From NCBI GenBank assembly GCA_024138025.1, contig JAMXBD010000168.1, forward strand, positions 310,001 to 374,000: DNA of 64,000 nucleotides, read 5' to 3'. This stretch comes from Combretum micranthum (Eukaryota > Streptophyta > Magnoliopsida > Myrtales > Combretaceae). Below the pieces are notes generated by a model, which was given only the letters and a program-made list of their open reading frames with translations, was not told the origin of the DNA and ran no database searches. Made by a program: the position numbers and the translations under genes. Shown in pieces: positions 1 to 12,043 of this stretch. The stretch's first letter is position 1, and the number at the start of each line of letters is the position of its first letter.

Positions 1-689
1 GCTTCTTTTTACTAGAGATTCATTAAAGATTTTAGTACTATTGCAGTGCCATTAATAGATTTGACAAAGAAAGGGATTCCTTTTCAATGGAATCAAATCG
101 CTAATTGAAGCTTTGAGTTGATCAAGTAGAAGCTAGCTTTAGCACCTTTATTAGTGCTACTAGATTTTAAAAAGGTTTTGAGCCTGAATGTGATGCTTCC
201 ATGTTGGAGTTAGTGTGATTCTTATGTAGGAAGGGTGTCCTATCGCCTATTTCAGTAAGAAGCTTCATGGAGTGGCCTTAAATTATCTCATCTACTACAA
301 AGAGTTGTATTCTTTCATTTGAGCTCTTATGGTGTAGCAACACCATCTTTTCCCTAAGAGTTCATTTATTTTTTTACCTTGATCTTTAAAGTATTTAAGA
401 GGTTAATGTAAATTGTCCAAGAGACATGAGAGATGGAATAAGTTTTTAGAGACATTTGCATACACATTAAGTATAAGAAGGGTAATACTAATATAGTATC
501 TAATACATTATCTAAGAGACATGTGTTGTTGAGTTCTATACAAGCTAAATTGTTGGTATTTGAACATATTATGGGATAATATTCTTAGGATTGAGTTATT
601 GCACCCATCATAGTAGCTTGTAGTGAAGAGAGATCGATAGATGGTTATCATATGGCCGATGTTTATTTGTTTAGATAAGGAAAATTATG
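1..689 (+). pseudogene. Element H pol, RT end and RNase H (broken)
   Basis: Three-frame reading gives the end of a Ty3/gypsy reverse transcriptase (an [23 protein letters not shown] stretch at about 20-80) and then RNase H, with YYKELYSF and LFPKEF-like motifs near 290-370 and an NTLSKRH stretch near 490-530. Several frameshifts and stops interrupt it, so it cannot be translated. The frame then reaches DGY...YLFR.GKLC at about 640-689 and stops dead at the S1 insertion; it resumes at 7203. The 5' part (gag, protease, most of RT) lies outside the window. The wording is closest to the CRM-like pol of element C, but H is clearly a different family. Confidence 0.85.
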
Positions 690-779
690 TGTAATATACA
701 AGTAAATAAATCATAAGGAAGGGTAAAAAGGTAATTTCAAGTTATTCTAAGGGGTATTTTTGTCCTTGAATAGATAGTT

Positions 780-985
780 ATGAGCCCGGGAAAGTCGTAC
801 GTGAAAGAATGGATGAAAGGACTTAAGCTGACATTTAGGCCGTCAGCTTTGAAATGAAGGCCGCCGGCGAAAAGCTCTTGGATCTTCTGTGGAAATGGTG
901 AAAGCCGATACATAGGCCGTTGGCGTATGTATGTAGGCTACTGGTGTTGGATTAAAGGCCACTAGAGTAAGTGCCAGCTTTTCCT
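780..985 (+). repeat. CG-rich degenerate repeat block in S1
   Basis: This is a patch with many CpG and palindromic cores (GCCGCCGGCG near 868, GCCGTTGGCGTA near 916) in otherwise AT-rich DNA. Comparable patches occur in B, C and L9 LTRs. Here it lies just upstream of the TATA box, whereas in B and L9 it lies downstream. Confidence 0.6.
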
Positions 986-1000
986 GCTCGAAATCCTTTA

Positions 1001-1008
1001 TATAAATA
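1001..1008 (+). promoter_or_regulatory. TATA box of S1
   Basis: TATAAATA about 310 bp into the LTR, followed by a pyrimidine-rich leader and a GTAAGT donor at 1130. It is the best match to a plant core promoter in S1. Confidence 0.6.
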
Positions 1009-1224
1009 GAATTTTAGGGTTTCTATTTCTCATATGTACTTTTCCTCTTTGCCCTCCAGAGAGTGTTTTTAGAGTTCTTGAGTGTTCTTGGAAGAGTGAA
1101 TCACGTGGAGATTGGATTTGGATCAAAGAGTAAGTAATTCCACCTTCCTTTATCAATATTTTCATATATTGATTCGATTCCTTAAGGTTTTGTTTGGATT
1201 TTGAAGGAGTTCATTGGAGAAACC

Positions 1225-1250
1225 ATATATATATATATATATATATATAT
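1225..1250. repeat. (AT)n microsatellite
   Basis: Thirteen uninterrupted AT units inside S1, in its leader/intron-like part. Confidence 0.95.
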
Positions 1251-2588
1251 CCACCAAGATTTGATCTTTTGGGATTCAACCAAAGAATTAGATTGAAACA
1301 AGTAAGTATTATCATTTTGGTATAATGGATTTGATATGTAAAGATATATATTAGATGAATCGTCCCTGTTCTTATAGATTTTCTAATCTAGGGTTTTCGA
1401 GAAGTTGTGATATTTGGGGTTCTGATCTAATTTTTGGTTGGAGAAATCTGAGTTTAGATTCTAAATAAATCTAAGGTGAGTTTTATTTCAATAATCTATA
1501 AGTTTAATGAAGAATGATTTCATTTAGTGATTTACCGTTCTTTTTGGATTTACACAATTAGAGTTTTGTGGAGTTTGGGATTTTTGGGGAATTGATCAAA
1601 GAGATTCTACAGTTATGATTTCTTAAGAGGTTAGGGTTTTGGATAATATTGGAGAATTGGATAATTAGGGTTTTGATGTGATGATTTATATCTTGTTCTT
1701 GTTGCATGTTATATTAAGGAGATTTTGAGATTTCTTGTTGTTTTTAAGAATTTGACGATTTGGAGAGATTGCTTCTGGAATTGGAAAAGGTACGACCTTT
1801 TCTTGTTTGTTATATATGCTTGCAAGTTTAGTCTTCTAATTATTGTATGTAGGAACAGATATATAAATGAACTTAATTATATTTGAATTAATTTTTTTTT
1901 TCTGGACATCTTTTGTCATGCCCCAAAGTGTGCCCTGCACGTGACAGTCTACCACACTCAACATTTAAACTCAAGTAAGACAACCTTAGTCTTCCCCTGA
2001 GTTTGAACATCGGGTGTAAGGCTTACTTTCAACATACATAGACCATACTTTGCATCGTAGTAACTTAAGGAGACATACATAGTAGCAAGAATGTAAATCA
2101 TGACCATCTTTCAGAGAATTATTCTATTACATGAATTAGGGGGCATACCCCCGATAACAGTACTAAGAACTCTAAAGCTCACAAAGTTCCGTGTATTATC
2201 CTTCAGACACTGTTTCTTGGAAGTTGGATTAGAAGTCCATTTATACTTTTAAGACCGGCCTTGACAAGGCTCCTCAACCTCTAAGAGTTTGTACCTGGTG
2301 TCCACGGGTCCTCGGAGATAACCAAAGGTATTTATACTGCAATAGGAAACTATTGAGATATAAGCTACACTAGCTTAGTGAGTGAAAACTTCCGAATTTC
2401 AATTAATACAAAACATTCAAGCAAGTAGTTAATCAACCAAGTGAATGCATCAATCGAGTGAGTTCAACAAACATATGACCAGCCAGAAATCATATGTGGA
2501 TGGACTTGCGCCCTCCATCCCGGGTTAGCAGATTGACGAATAATGCGGTACGATGCCGTTTAAGCTCACGATCAACTGAACAACATTT

Positions 2589-2786
2589 CGTTTTATGGAT
2601 CACGATTAACCAACATATATTCATTTTATGGATCACGATTAACCAACATATATTCATTTTATGGATCACGAAAAACCAACGTATATTTGTTTTATGGATC
2701 ACGAAAAACCAACGTATATTCGTTTTATGGATCACGAAAAACCAACGTATATTCGTTTTATGGATCACGAAAAACCAACGAATGCT
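2589..2786. repeat. 33-bp minisatellite, six copies
   Basis: Six head-to-tail 33-bp units each contain TTTATGGATCACGA. The first two end in a CATATATT variant and the next three in CGTATATT. Because 33 is a multiple of 3, the array leaves long open frames on both strands (11-residue periods), which look like proteins but are a by-product of the period. Confidence 0.97.
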
Positions 2787-3100
2787 AATGCTCAATCCCT
2801 CTGGTGATATGAATGAGGTCAATTATAATTGAGGTCCAATAATAGATTAATCCAATTCTTTTAGGTGGCCAAGCAATGTTCGCAGACAGTCAATTCTAAC
2901 TCATCTTACACAAACAATAACTTATCTCCCCGTTTCGTTTATTTTTTGATATTTCTTAAGTTCAATTTCACATATCAACAACAGACAATCATAATTCCCA
3001 ACTAACCCCATACATAATCATTCTTTCTATCTTTACCTAGCAACTAGTGCGGCTATTACTACAATCACAAGCAATAATTGAAATTGGAAGAGGAACTCAC

Positions 3101-3168
3101 TCGGCCATGGTACGCCGGTCTCTTAATAACGGTGGTTGGGTGATACGGTTATCGTCGTTCAGGATCAC
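3101..3168 (-). other. Predicted 68-nt mini-exon in S2
   Basis: On the minus strand it is preceded by a TTTGGTAG acceptor and followed by a GTGAGT donor. It occupies the same place as the mini-exons of S3, L3, L5 and L10 and has the same length. Its tail wording differs from EDYYD (it reads NHRY-stop in one frame), so the coding claim is weakest here and in L5. Confidence 0.4.
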
Positions 3169-4733
3169 CTACCAAATAAGAATAGCCCAATAAGAATCTC
3201 ATCACTAAACTAATTCAAGCTAGGTATCTAAACTACACAAAATCGGAATTCTCGCTATTTGCGGAAGTTCCAACTTAAAACGGCCATAACTTGGTCATTT
3301 TAACTCGGAATTTCGCAAATTTTATATCGATCTCTATCTACTTCAAAAAATCTATCTATTTGTAGTATTATTTTCAAGTTTTGAAAAAATTAAGGTCATA
3401 GAACAGTGGGATCAGATCTATTCCGTAAAATCTCCGATTCCGAAAAATTGTTTTGCATTTGATAAAAATGTTCCTAGTTGATGATTCATGTATAAATGGT
3501 ATATGAATGAGTTATTAATATGACTATCATGTAATAAACTCAATATATGCATGGTTTGATGATCTTTGATGATGGACTCCCATGGACTCCTAATTATTAA
3601 GAAATTCCTTAATGACTACTTATAAAGAGCTATTATTTCCAACTTTACATTTCCTAAGGTTTTCATAATTTTCTTCTTGAAATTTGCTTGTTATCCAACT
3701 AAAAATAAGTTCCTAATATCTATACTTATTATGACCTTCATTTATGCATAAAGATCCACGTTTTTCATTGGGTAACTATGTTTTTGAACAAGCTACTTAT
3801 AAAAATCCGAATTTTGTAAATTTCATTTTCTTGCATTTTCTTTATGAGAAAACTTGTTTAAGGCATAAAAAATTGAGCTTCATTATATCCATTGTCTAAG
3901 GACTCCATTTTTATGTAGGCACTATCCAAAAATACGAATTTAACTATAACTCACTATCTCAATATTTTTCATTTTAACTCCACTACTTGTTCTACATTTT
4001 ACTCATGCCTAAACTCATTTAGACTTGTGAAAATCATTCCTTCAAGACACCTATTACACATACCCTTCATTTTTCATGAAAAATATAAGTTTTGAAGTGT
4101 TTTGGTGGCTTTTAAAATAGGGTTTCAAAGTCATCCGAATTTTCAACTAAGCTTTTCTAACAAAATACTTTCTTTTTCAAGTTTCTAGTCTTCTATACAT
4201 GTAGATCTATCATTTAACATATCTATACATAGGCAAGGCTACACTTTCATGATCATCAATGCATGAAAATCAAAAAATAAACACATGAACATGAATGTAG
4301 ATGAAGATGTGAATGTCTAAACACTAGATCTACTAAATATCATGCATGATTCATGGATTTCATGGCATGAACATGATATCTATGCATGATCCCTACTTTA
4401 CATGCATGAACACAACACTATCTTCAACAAAAACTCATTTAAACTTTAGATCCACTTTTGTGATGGCTTGAGATTCTTGTATTAGTGTTTTCTCCTAGCA
4501 TTTGCTCATGGGGTTTAAGGTGGAAAACACACAAGAAAAGTCTTGCCATTACAAGATTTAGGAGTAATAAACTTAAAAATCATCACCTAAGGAAGGCTTT
4601 GATGAAGAAATGAAGAAGAAAAGAGCTTGTTGTGTTGTGTGGAATGGGGAGGGGCTCACGGCAACATGGGGGAGAGAAGAGGGAGTGTTTTGTGACTTTT
4701 TGGAAAAAATGAAGGAGAGAGAAAGTTAAGGAA

Positions 4734-4741
4734 TATTTATA
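4734..4741 (-). promoter_or_regulatory. TATA box of S2
   Basis: TATAAATA on the minus strand, at the position equivalent to the TATA boxes of S3, S4, L3, L4 and L10. Confidence 0.55.
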
Positions 4742-4830
4742 TTAGTGAATTTAGGGTTTGTTTGAAGTAATAAAAGAGATAAATTAAATCAAATTGGGCA
4801 TATATGGAGGGGAGTTGCGCCGGCCATGAA

Positions 4831-4861
<31 letters not shown>
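4831..4861. repeat. 31-base poly-G tract
   Basis: An unbroken run of 31 G on the plus strand (C in the LTR sense), followed by further G-rich sequence to about 4885. It sits where other long LTRs have a short G/C-rich spot upstream of the TATA box. It can form G-quadruplexes on the plus strand, and its exact length in an assembly is doubtful. Confidence 0.9.
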
Positions 4862-4862
<1 letters not shown>

Positions 4863-5473
4863 GGGGGTGGGTGGGGGGTGTGGTGTTGTGTTGAAATTTG
4901 ACAAATTTGAATTTTGTGTAATAAAATGTAATAAAAGTGATAATTTAATAGGAGACAAAAATTTCTTGGAAAAGAAAATATAATTGAGTAGTTGTAAGGA
5001 TGTAAGAATAGGGTATGGGTAGTGTGTAGTGTAGGTTGTACTTGTGAATAGTAGACAAGACATCTACTTTACCGGTTGTAACGAAAACACGGAAAAAGGC
5101 TATAACTGTAATTTTTATAGCCCGGAAAATTATAAAATTGATATTTTTGGAATCCTTATAAAATTACGGTTCTAATGAATATTCCGAAACATTTTTCTGA
5201 GTTCGTGGTCCCGGGGCACGCTTTTCCGTAATTGAGCTCGGGAAGGCCCGGAATTGAAAAATTCCCGAATTTGAAACTTTTAAAGGTTTAAAATATGCTT
5301 TAGAACAATAATTCATGTTCATTTACTTTATAAAACTTCTTTTATTATGAAATTGAAGGAAAGCCAGATCTAGGGTTTCTACGCTCCTCTCACTAAGCTG
5401 GAATCAACCGATATAGGGTTTCGTTCTCCGGTTTCCGAAGTTTGTCCGATTACCGGGAGAATTAGGTATACCT

Positions 5474-5474
<1 letters not shown>

Positions 5475-5512
<38 letters not shown>
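5475..5512. repeat. (TAA)n microsatellite
   Basis: About twelve perfect TAA units near the 5' end (own sense) of S2. Confidence 0.95.
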
Positions 5513-5513
<1 letters not shown>

Positions 5514-7202
5514 TGGGTAATGAATAATAGTAAATCGCACTGGAAAACCCACTAAATTCCGGTAGTAATGAAATACAATTAAATTTGCAAAATCGTATAC
5601 TTCTAGCCATTTGAAAATTTGAAAAACTAATAATTTAAAGATCCTCATAGAAATATGAATCTAACGGCATTAATAACATATTCACTAACATTCCCAACTC
5701 CTAGGGCGCGCTTTTTGAAATCGGCACCTGGCCGGATTGGAATAGGTCGAAACCCCGTTGGTCTCACCCTTTCGAGCATTCTAGGCCTTATACGAACCAA
5801 TTACACCTTTTTCTCATATTCTGACTCCTTGGTTTAGGAACACGAAATTGTCGGACCCACACTACAGAGTTTCTTGGGAGATTCAGGGACTTAGGTTTTT
5901 CGGTTGACCTTCCGGCTCATACCTTCGCAAGATTGGAAAAGATATTTTATACCTCCATGACGTATCTGATTGGTGAGATTTACTTTAAGGTCGATTTTTA
6001 TAAGAATTTAATATCTCACAATGTTCTCGGAATTCTTTGGATTGAGTTTTATTCCCTGTGGTTAATCACTATTTACTCCTTAGAAATCTGTCTTAGGGCT
6101 CTATTTTATCCAAATCTACAAGTTGGAGTTAAATATAGAATTTGTCGTACGGAGAGGTTCTAGAATGGAAGTATATTAAGTTGCCATTTTATTTTTGAGG
6201 CTTCTTATTTTTCTCATGATTTAGAAATTTTCGGATTCGTTCGAAATTTGGGACTTATAGAAGTTCAGTTTTAATTCGGAGTGACTTTTAGGGTTTTATT
6301 TCCAAGGTTCATTTTAGAATTATTTATTGAAATTTTCCAGGGCTTACATCTTTGGCTTTGACTAGTAAAGACCTGACAGACAGTGATACTAGTGAAGCAC
6401 CCTGATGATCCTTGTGTGTCGTTGTCCCTCTTGGAGTTGCATTTAGAGATGATTCTGGTAGATTTATGTGATTTAGCAATATGGTCGCGGGTGTTTGGGG
6501 AGTACCCATTCACCAATATATGTATATAATTACTTATTTTCAAGGAGTTGGTTGATTTTCTCATGGGGTCTGAGTTACTCCAGGTTCGGGACTAATGTAT
6601 AGTAGTTCTGAACTATGTTGATTTGTTGGCTTGATAAAGATAACAATCTGGTTGTTTGCATTAGATTAAGTTGCATTTGATACATATGTTGTGTGTGCAT
6701 ATGCATTTGTTTTGTGGATTGGTTGTACTGGGCAATTTCGCTCATTCCTTTCATTTTTCAGGTACATGTGATGAGGACGTAGTATTTGATTTATCTGATT
6801 ATGATCTGTAATAGATCATGGGGATAACGATAGCGGTTTAGATTACCCTCTTGAGGAATAGATTTAGATATAGATTTATATTAGAAGAATTTTGAGATCA
6901 TTTACAATATTTGGAACTATATTAAGAATTTATATGTTAAAAAGGATTTTTGAAATTTTATGTATTTTGGATTTGTTGGCTTTGGTCTTGCCAACATTTT
7001 TTGGATCAATTGGATGTTTTGAAAAGATTATTATTTACAAGTTTTACAGGATTTGAACTTTCAGCTATATCCTCTAAGAGAGTTATGGAGATTATATTTT
7101 ATATGTTTTAAATTGTGGTGTTATAATGTTATAGCCTTTGTGTGTCCTATTTAAGAGAAGACATGTGGCGGGTTGTAATTGCCAACAGGTTAGGGTGTTA
7201 CA

Positions 7203-8232
7203 TTATGTATTGCGCATGGTTCTATGCGAGTGATGCTTTTAAAGGAAGTAAACAGTGGTATCATTGCAATCTTGAAGCATTGGAGGAGCACTTTTATTGA
7301 CCTAACAAGGCTAGGTATGTTAGTAGAGTGATTAAAGGATGTACTACTTATAAGAGGGTCAAGAGTAGAAGTGAACCGCAAGGCTTGTATATGCCATTGC
7401 CTATTCCTACCAAACCATGGGTTGATTTGATTATAAATTTTGTTCTAAGCCTTCCTAAAACTCAAAGAGGACATGATTTTGTTATGGTGGTAGTAGATTG
7501 GTTTAGCAAGATGGTATACTTTATTCCATGCCATCAAATCAATAATGCAATATATATTTCTAGTTTGTTTTTGTAAGAGGTAGTCAAATTCTGTGGTATT
7601 CCACATCCTATTATTTCCAATAGAGATTTAAAGATTACGAGATATTTTTGGAAGACCTCATGAATGAGATTGGGTATGAAGTTATTTATTTAGTATACTT
7701 GCCATCCATAAACGGATGGGTAAACTGAAATTGTTATTTAGTATACTTGCCATCCATAAACCAATGGGTAAACTGAAATTGTGAATAGAACTTTGGGGTT
7801 CTTATTACGAGCCACAATTGGGAAGACTTTGAAGAATTGGGACTCATGTTTGCCTATTGTGGAATTTGCCTATAATCGCTTTAATTCATGGTGTGACGAG
7901 TAAGTGACCTTTTGAAGTAGTTTATGAGTTTAATCCTAATACTCCATTGGACTTGCTTCCTAAAGTTCCTACTACTAGAGATAGTCAACGTAGATTGGAA
8001 CGTGCTTGTCGAATTTAGTAGCTACGTCAAAAGGCATTTGATTTCTTAAGAAAGCAAGGTGATAAGGTGAAAAATAGAAGAGACAAAGGTAAGTGAAGAG
8101 TTACATCTGAGCCTAGTGATTTAAGGTGGGTTCACCTTGAAGAGATAGATTTCCAGGAAGAGAGGTTAAAAACTAGCACCCCAAGCTGATGAACCATTTA
8201 AGATAGTTAAAAGGACCAATTAAAATGCTTAT
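7203..8232 (+). pseudogene. Element H integrase (broken)
   Basis: The frame resumes after S1: a partly degraded zinc-binding region, then the catalytic core at 7328-7576 (TKPWVDLIINFVLSLPKTQ), a core continuing through [18 protein letters not shown] and VEFAYNRF to about 7890, and the C-terminal region DEPFKIVKR at about 8195. The first acidic catalytic residue of the core, normally in MDFV, is Asn (IINFV). Multiple stops and a 48-bp duplication (7686-7781) kill it. The frame reaches NAY at 8224-8232, where B begins; the expected continuation is not found at the far side of B. Confidence 0.88.
7686..7781 (+). repeat. 48-bp tandem duplication in H integrase
   Basis: Two adjacent 48-bp copies (7686-7733, 7734-7781) differ at two or three bases. 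They cover the CHPxTDGxTEI segment of the integrase core. The length keeps frame, so the insertion adds 16 codons to an already dead gene. Confidence 0.95.
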
Positions 8233-9095
8233 TGTAAACCCCGAGATTTTTTCATATAAATATAAATAAAATAGATATAAATATAAAATAGAAAATAGAT
8301 AGCTGATTTTAAATCCAACTGAAACTCTAGATTTAAACTATAAGTAGTATTGGTCCGATCTATGGTTTTGAACCTTAAAACAAAACCTTTAAATAGATAA
8401 AATATAATTTACGATAGTAAGTATAAAAGCTATAAAGTAAAAGTCTTAAACTAAAGATTTTATGTATACCATAGTACTCAAAATATTTAATATCATCAAT
8501 CTGTAAATTTTCATTCAAAAATATTATCGAATCAATATTTATTATACATGTCACTTGGACACACAAAATTGATTTTTTTCACAAGTTCATAGTTTTCCCC
8601 ACTCCTTACACAATTGTTGATTATAAATTCATCATGTTCTCTTTATTTTTGTATTTCTATGTACCCCATCTTTTTTGCATTTTTCTTATTTTCATTTTTA
8701 CATTATTTTCTCCTTCTCAAATTTCTGGAGCTCTTCTATATGCAAACACGGATGAAAACTTCTAAATAAATGATATATTTGTACCTAGTTAGCTTGATAA
8801 ACTATCCTAAAACTAAGGTAATTACATAACTTAATGATGTTATCATAATTTCTCCAGCTAATGAAGCAAATTTTCGATGTAAGTTGTACTCAAATTATGG
8901 CTGGGAATTTCTTAAACCTTGCATAGCCTAAATTATGAGACAAATGGGTCAAGACAAGGTAACAAAAGTCAATAAAAACTATTGCTAAACCAATGAGAAT
9001 GTCCCAAATCCACACCTTAATTAATGCATTAAGGTGCATTCGATGGAAAAGACTTCATCATTTGTACAAGTTGTAGCTGCAATCTTCTTTCCCTC

Positions 9096-9103
9096 TATAA
9101 AAG
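9096..9103 (+). promoter_or_regulatory. TATA box of element B 5' LTR
   Basis: CTCTATAAAAG, a good plant core-promoter match. Downstream, 9127-9267 is A/C-rich, free of ATG and closes with a strong splice donor, as expected for a leader exon. Confidence 0.65.
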
Positions 9104-9607
9104 ACAATTTAATTAGCATCAAACAAAACCATTTAAGGATACCAAAACAACAACTTAAACCACATAATAACAACAACACCAATAACCCAAACATACAAAC
9201 ACAAACTCCATAAACAATCTACAACATTAGAGCACCAAACCAAGCTTAAGATAAGAAGCATAACAAGGTAAGGTAAATTCGTATTTGAATAAGTTATATA
9301 TCAAACACTATCCTAAATAATGTTATTGCTTACTCTAGGATCGAATCTAACACCGAAGGGAAGTGTAGCACCTTCAAATTTACTCAAACAAGGTAAAAGT
9401 TAATCATAAAGCTCCATTAATATGTTCTATTATATGTTGAAGTTAGAAACTAGGGTGAATAATGATTACATGATGTAATATGTACTGATATATCATGTAT
9501 AATACATGTAGAATGTAGAGAAACACTTATAAGAAGCTTTAATACAAGTATGAAATACTTATGTTAAAGGAAAAGTAAGTTTCAAATTTAAGAAAATCGG
9601 AGAAGAA

Positions 9608-9900
9608 GATGAACTGTGTCAACACTGTCCCTATGCCGATAGTGTAGACGCTGAAGACCAGAGGCGTATGAGGGTAGACCGGCAGTGTTGAGACGGCTTA
9701 TATTAGAACAAAAGCTACGTAAAATTTATTTTTACGTAAAATGAACAAACACCGGCTAAATGAGGTTATACACCGGCAGCATATAGTCTAGCATACATGG
9801 TAAAGATGGCGGCCTACAAGCCAACACAACCTGATACAAAATGAAATGTAAAGCCTAAAAACGTCGGCATCTGGGTTTCAATGCCGGTGGCATTAGAACT
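9608..9900 (+). repeat. CG-rich degenerate repeat block in B LTR
   Basis: Degenerate GCCGGCGG/GCCGATAG-type motifs with raised CpG, such as ACACCGGCAGC near 9770 and AATGCCGGTGGC near 9879, in AT-rich surroundings. It is the same kind of patch as in S1, C and L9. Confidence 0.5.
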
Positions 9901-10567
9901 GATGTACAAAATTGTTTTACTTACGTAAAGTCTGTATTACACAGACAAAAATATATAATAAATAATAATAATAAACATATTATATATGTATATCAAAATA
10001 GAAATTACTAAGGAAATAAATAAATACAAATACTTAGAATAACAATATGTTTAATAATCGATGACTTCTAAAACCTTAGAAATTTTAGAGAAATATTAAG
10101 TATTATTAGCAACTATAATTGTCAAATATTTGTTTTATATAGATAAATAGATAAGAATGGAAATCGAAATAAGCTAAATTTACGAATAATGTGACTTCTA
10201 AAAATAACAAAATAAATATATAAAATAGATCCAGAGAAACACGACGACACTAAACAATAGTAAACGGATATGAAACTATAATGAATCAGATAGAAAGTAA
10301 CATAAAAATAGTAATAATAACTATAAAATATAAACTTGTCAAATATCATTTTTTCGAATACCAGATAAACATATATAAATATAAAGCAAGACCGAGACAA
10401 GCTACATAAAAATAAAAATTAATTGATAATTATTATCGTAAGACCATTAAAAGACCAAAATAAGTAATAGAAACCGAGCCAAATACCAATTTAGAACACT
10501 AGGCACTTATAGGAATTTAGTTATATAATCTATGTTATATTGATGAATATTTATTCATCTCAATAAG

Positions 10568-10626
10568 TGACTATGATATCATAGAGGACCTTCCGGCCGA
10601 TTACTACGACTAGTCACTATGAGCAG
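10568..10626 (+). other. Predicted 59-nt mini-exon in B 5' LTR
   Basis: It is bounded by AATAAG upstream and GTGAGT downstream (GAGCAG/GTGAGT). In phase it reads DYDIIEDLPADYYD-stop (stop TAG 10611-10613), 13 nt before the donor. The acidic-aromatic end matches L6, L3, L4, L10 and D-right with different codons. Confidence 0.5.
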
Positions 10627-11975
10627 GTGAGTAATTCAGTCATATTATACTGTTTGTGCTTGTAATTAGCTGAATATGTAATGAAAATAATAATATATGT
10701 TTTGATGAAATGTGTTGTGACCTGATTGTATGATGTTAATCACCATTACAAAAGTGATAATACAATGGTATGATGATTGAAGTAGTATGATGATTATTGT
10801 GTGTAATGTATGACACCATGAAACTGAATAAGAACTATTGACTTTTTAAAAACCTTGGTCATGCATTACACGTACTACATTATTGCATATATAAACTGTC
10901 ACGCCCCGAGGGGTACGCTAAACGTGGCAGTCCGCCGTACACAATACTAAAGCCTAGGAATGACTACCTTAGTCACGCAAAGGCTTCCATATTGTACAAG
11001 GCGTACATCACAACCAAGGGAACGCATCGGAGTAGCGCAATTTACATTGATAATAAATAAGTAACAAGGCAAAGAGAATATAGAACATAAACATATCACA
11101 TTTCAATTCTTAAGGGCATATTCTTCTATTATCTTCAAATAAATGTACATCACTAATCATATAGGTTAGCACATATAAAGAACCTTACAAAATTTCTTCA
11201 TCGTATGATTCCATATCCTTAATCATCTCCATGACTTCCTTAATGTCATGATCCTCAAATTTAATCCACGAATATACCTGTTTCAATCAAATCTATAGGG
11301 GTATAAGCTACAACTAGCTTAGTGAGATATTCCTTTTCATTCGCACCATATTTTCAAACAAGTTCATTTATTTTCACATATGCTATGCATACAATGCAAC
11401 AATCACATGATTACGCGAATATATATAGTCATCCGGAAACCATATATAGAACGGATTTACCCCTCCGTATCAAAGGTTAGGGAATCGGGGTTGAAGGTCC
11501 TCGACCTTCTACTGCTAGTCCCCAGGTCCTCACCCACAGCGTTCGGTTGGCTCGGCTCCGAACCTAGAGTCGCTTTCCCCGAGCGATTTGGATTCTCCAG
11601 GAAGGAACATGGCCCGTGGCACCGCACGATCACAGCCAATCCAACTCTACGCGTAGGAGTAGCAGCCTTCCGAAATAGATGTGACTCGATGGATGCTATG
11701 CGTGAGTTTTAGTTTTCTTAAGCAAACCTTATTAAGGTTTATTAGGGGCGATCAATCAATTTAGCAACAATAAACAATCATACAAGTAAGTAAACAAAAT
11801 TACAAGCAGTCGAAGTTGCGATATTCTTATTTTCATTTCACGCATAACATAGAATCATATATATATACATAATCCCGAAATCCCCAAATATATTCGTTTT
11901 TATCTTTTCTTAGTATACTAATGCTACTACATTACAAGCACAAGCAAGGTAACGAAATTAGAAGGAATAACTCAC

Positions 11976-12043
11976 TCGTCCATTTCGCTATCTTCTTAGT
12001 CGTAGTAAATCCTCGGGTAGGGTATTCTCGTGTCCTTCGTCAC
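11976..12043 (-). other. Predicted 68-nt mini-exon in S3
   Basis: Acceptor TTTTGTCTAG, donor GTGAGT. One extra T relative to S4 and L10 shifts the frame, but the underlying wording is LPEDYYD-stop. Confidence 0.5.

Larger units (their letters stand above)
1914..6348 (-). mobile_element. Solo LTR S2, long-LTR family
   Basis: On the plus strand it runs from TGTCATGCCCC to CCAGGGCTTACA, with a perfect TCTTT duplication at 1909-1913 and 6349-6353, length 4,435 bp. The TATA box (4734-4741) is on the minus strand, so the LTR's own sense is minus: it begins TGTAAGCCC and ends GGGGCATGACA. It carries the 33-bp minisatellite, a 31-base G run and a 68-nt exon-like segment. There is no internal domain, so it is a solo LTR. 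It resembles L4 and L5 more than S3/S4. It lies inside S1 and is therefore the younger of the two. Confidence 0.95.
690..7202 (+). mobile_element. Solo LTR S1, interrupted by S2
   Basis: The LTR starts TGTAATATAC and ends GTGTTACA, flanked by TTATG at 685-689 and 7203-7207. Without nested S2 it is 2,073 bp (690-1913 and 6354-7202). The host reading frame confirms the boundaries: joining 689 to 7208 gives an uninterrupted GKLCIAHGSMR, the usual wording at the start of gypsy integrase. There is no PBS, PPT or internal domain, so it is a solo LTR left by LTR-LTR recombination. It has TATAAATA at 1001, donor-like GTAAGT at 1130 and 1302, and an acceptor TTTTTCAG at about 6755-6762 followed by an acidic open frame ending DLSDYDL-stop. 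Confidence 0.93.

Noticed and set aside
8228..10515. LTR 8233-10505 as a complete solo LTR, because CTTAT recurs at 10506
   Set aside because: The candidate end CTAGGCA is not complementary to the start TGTAAACC, and the H integrase frame does not resume after it.
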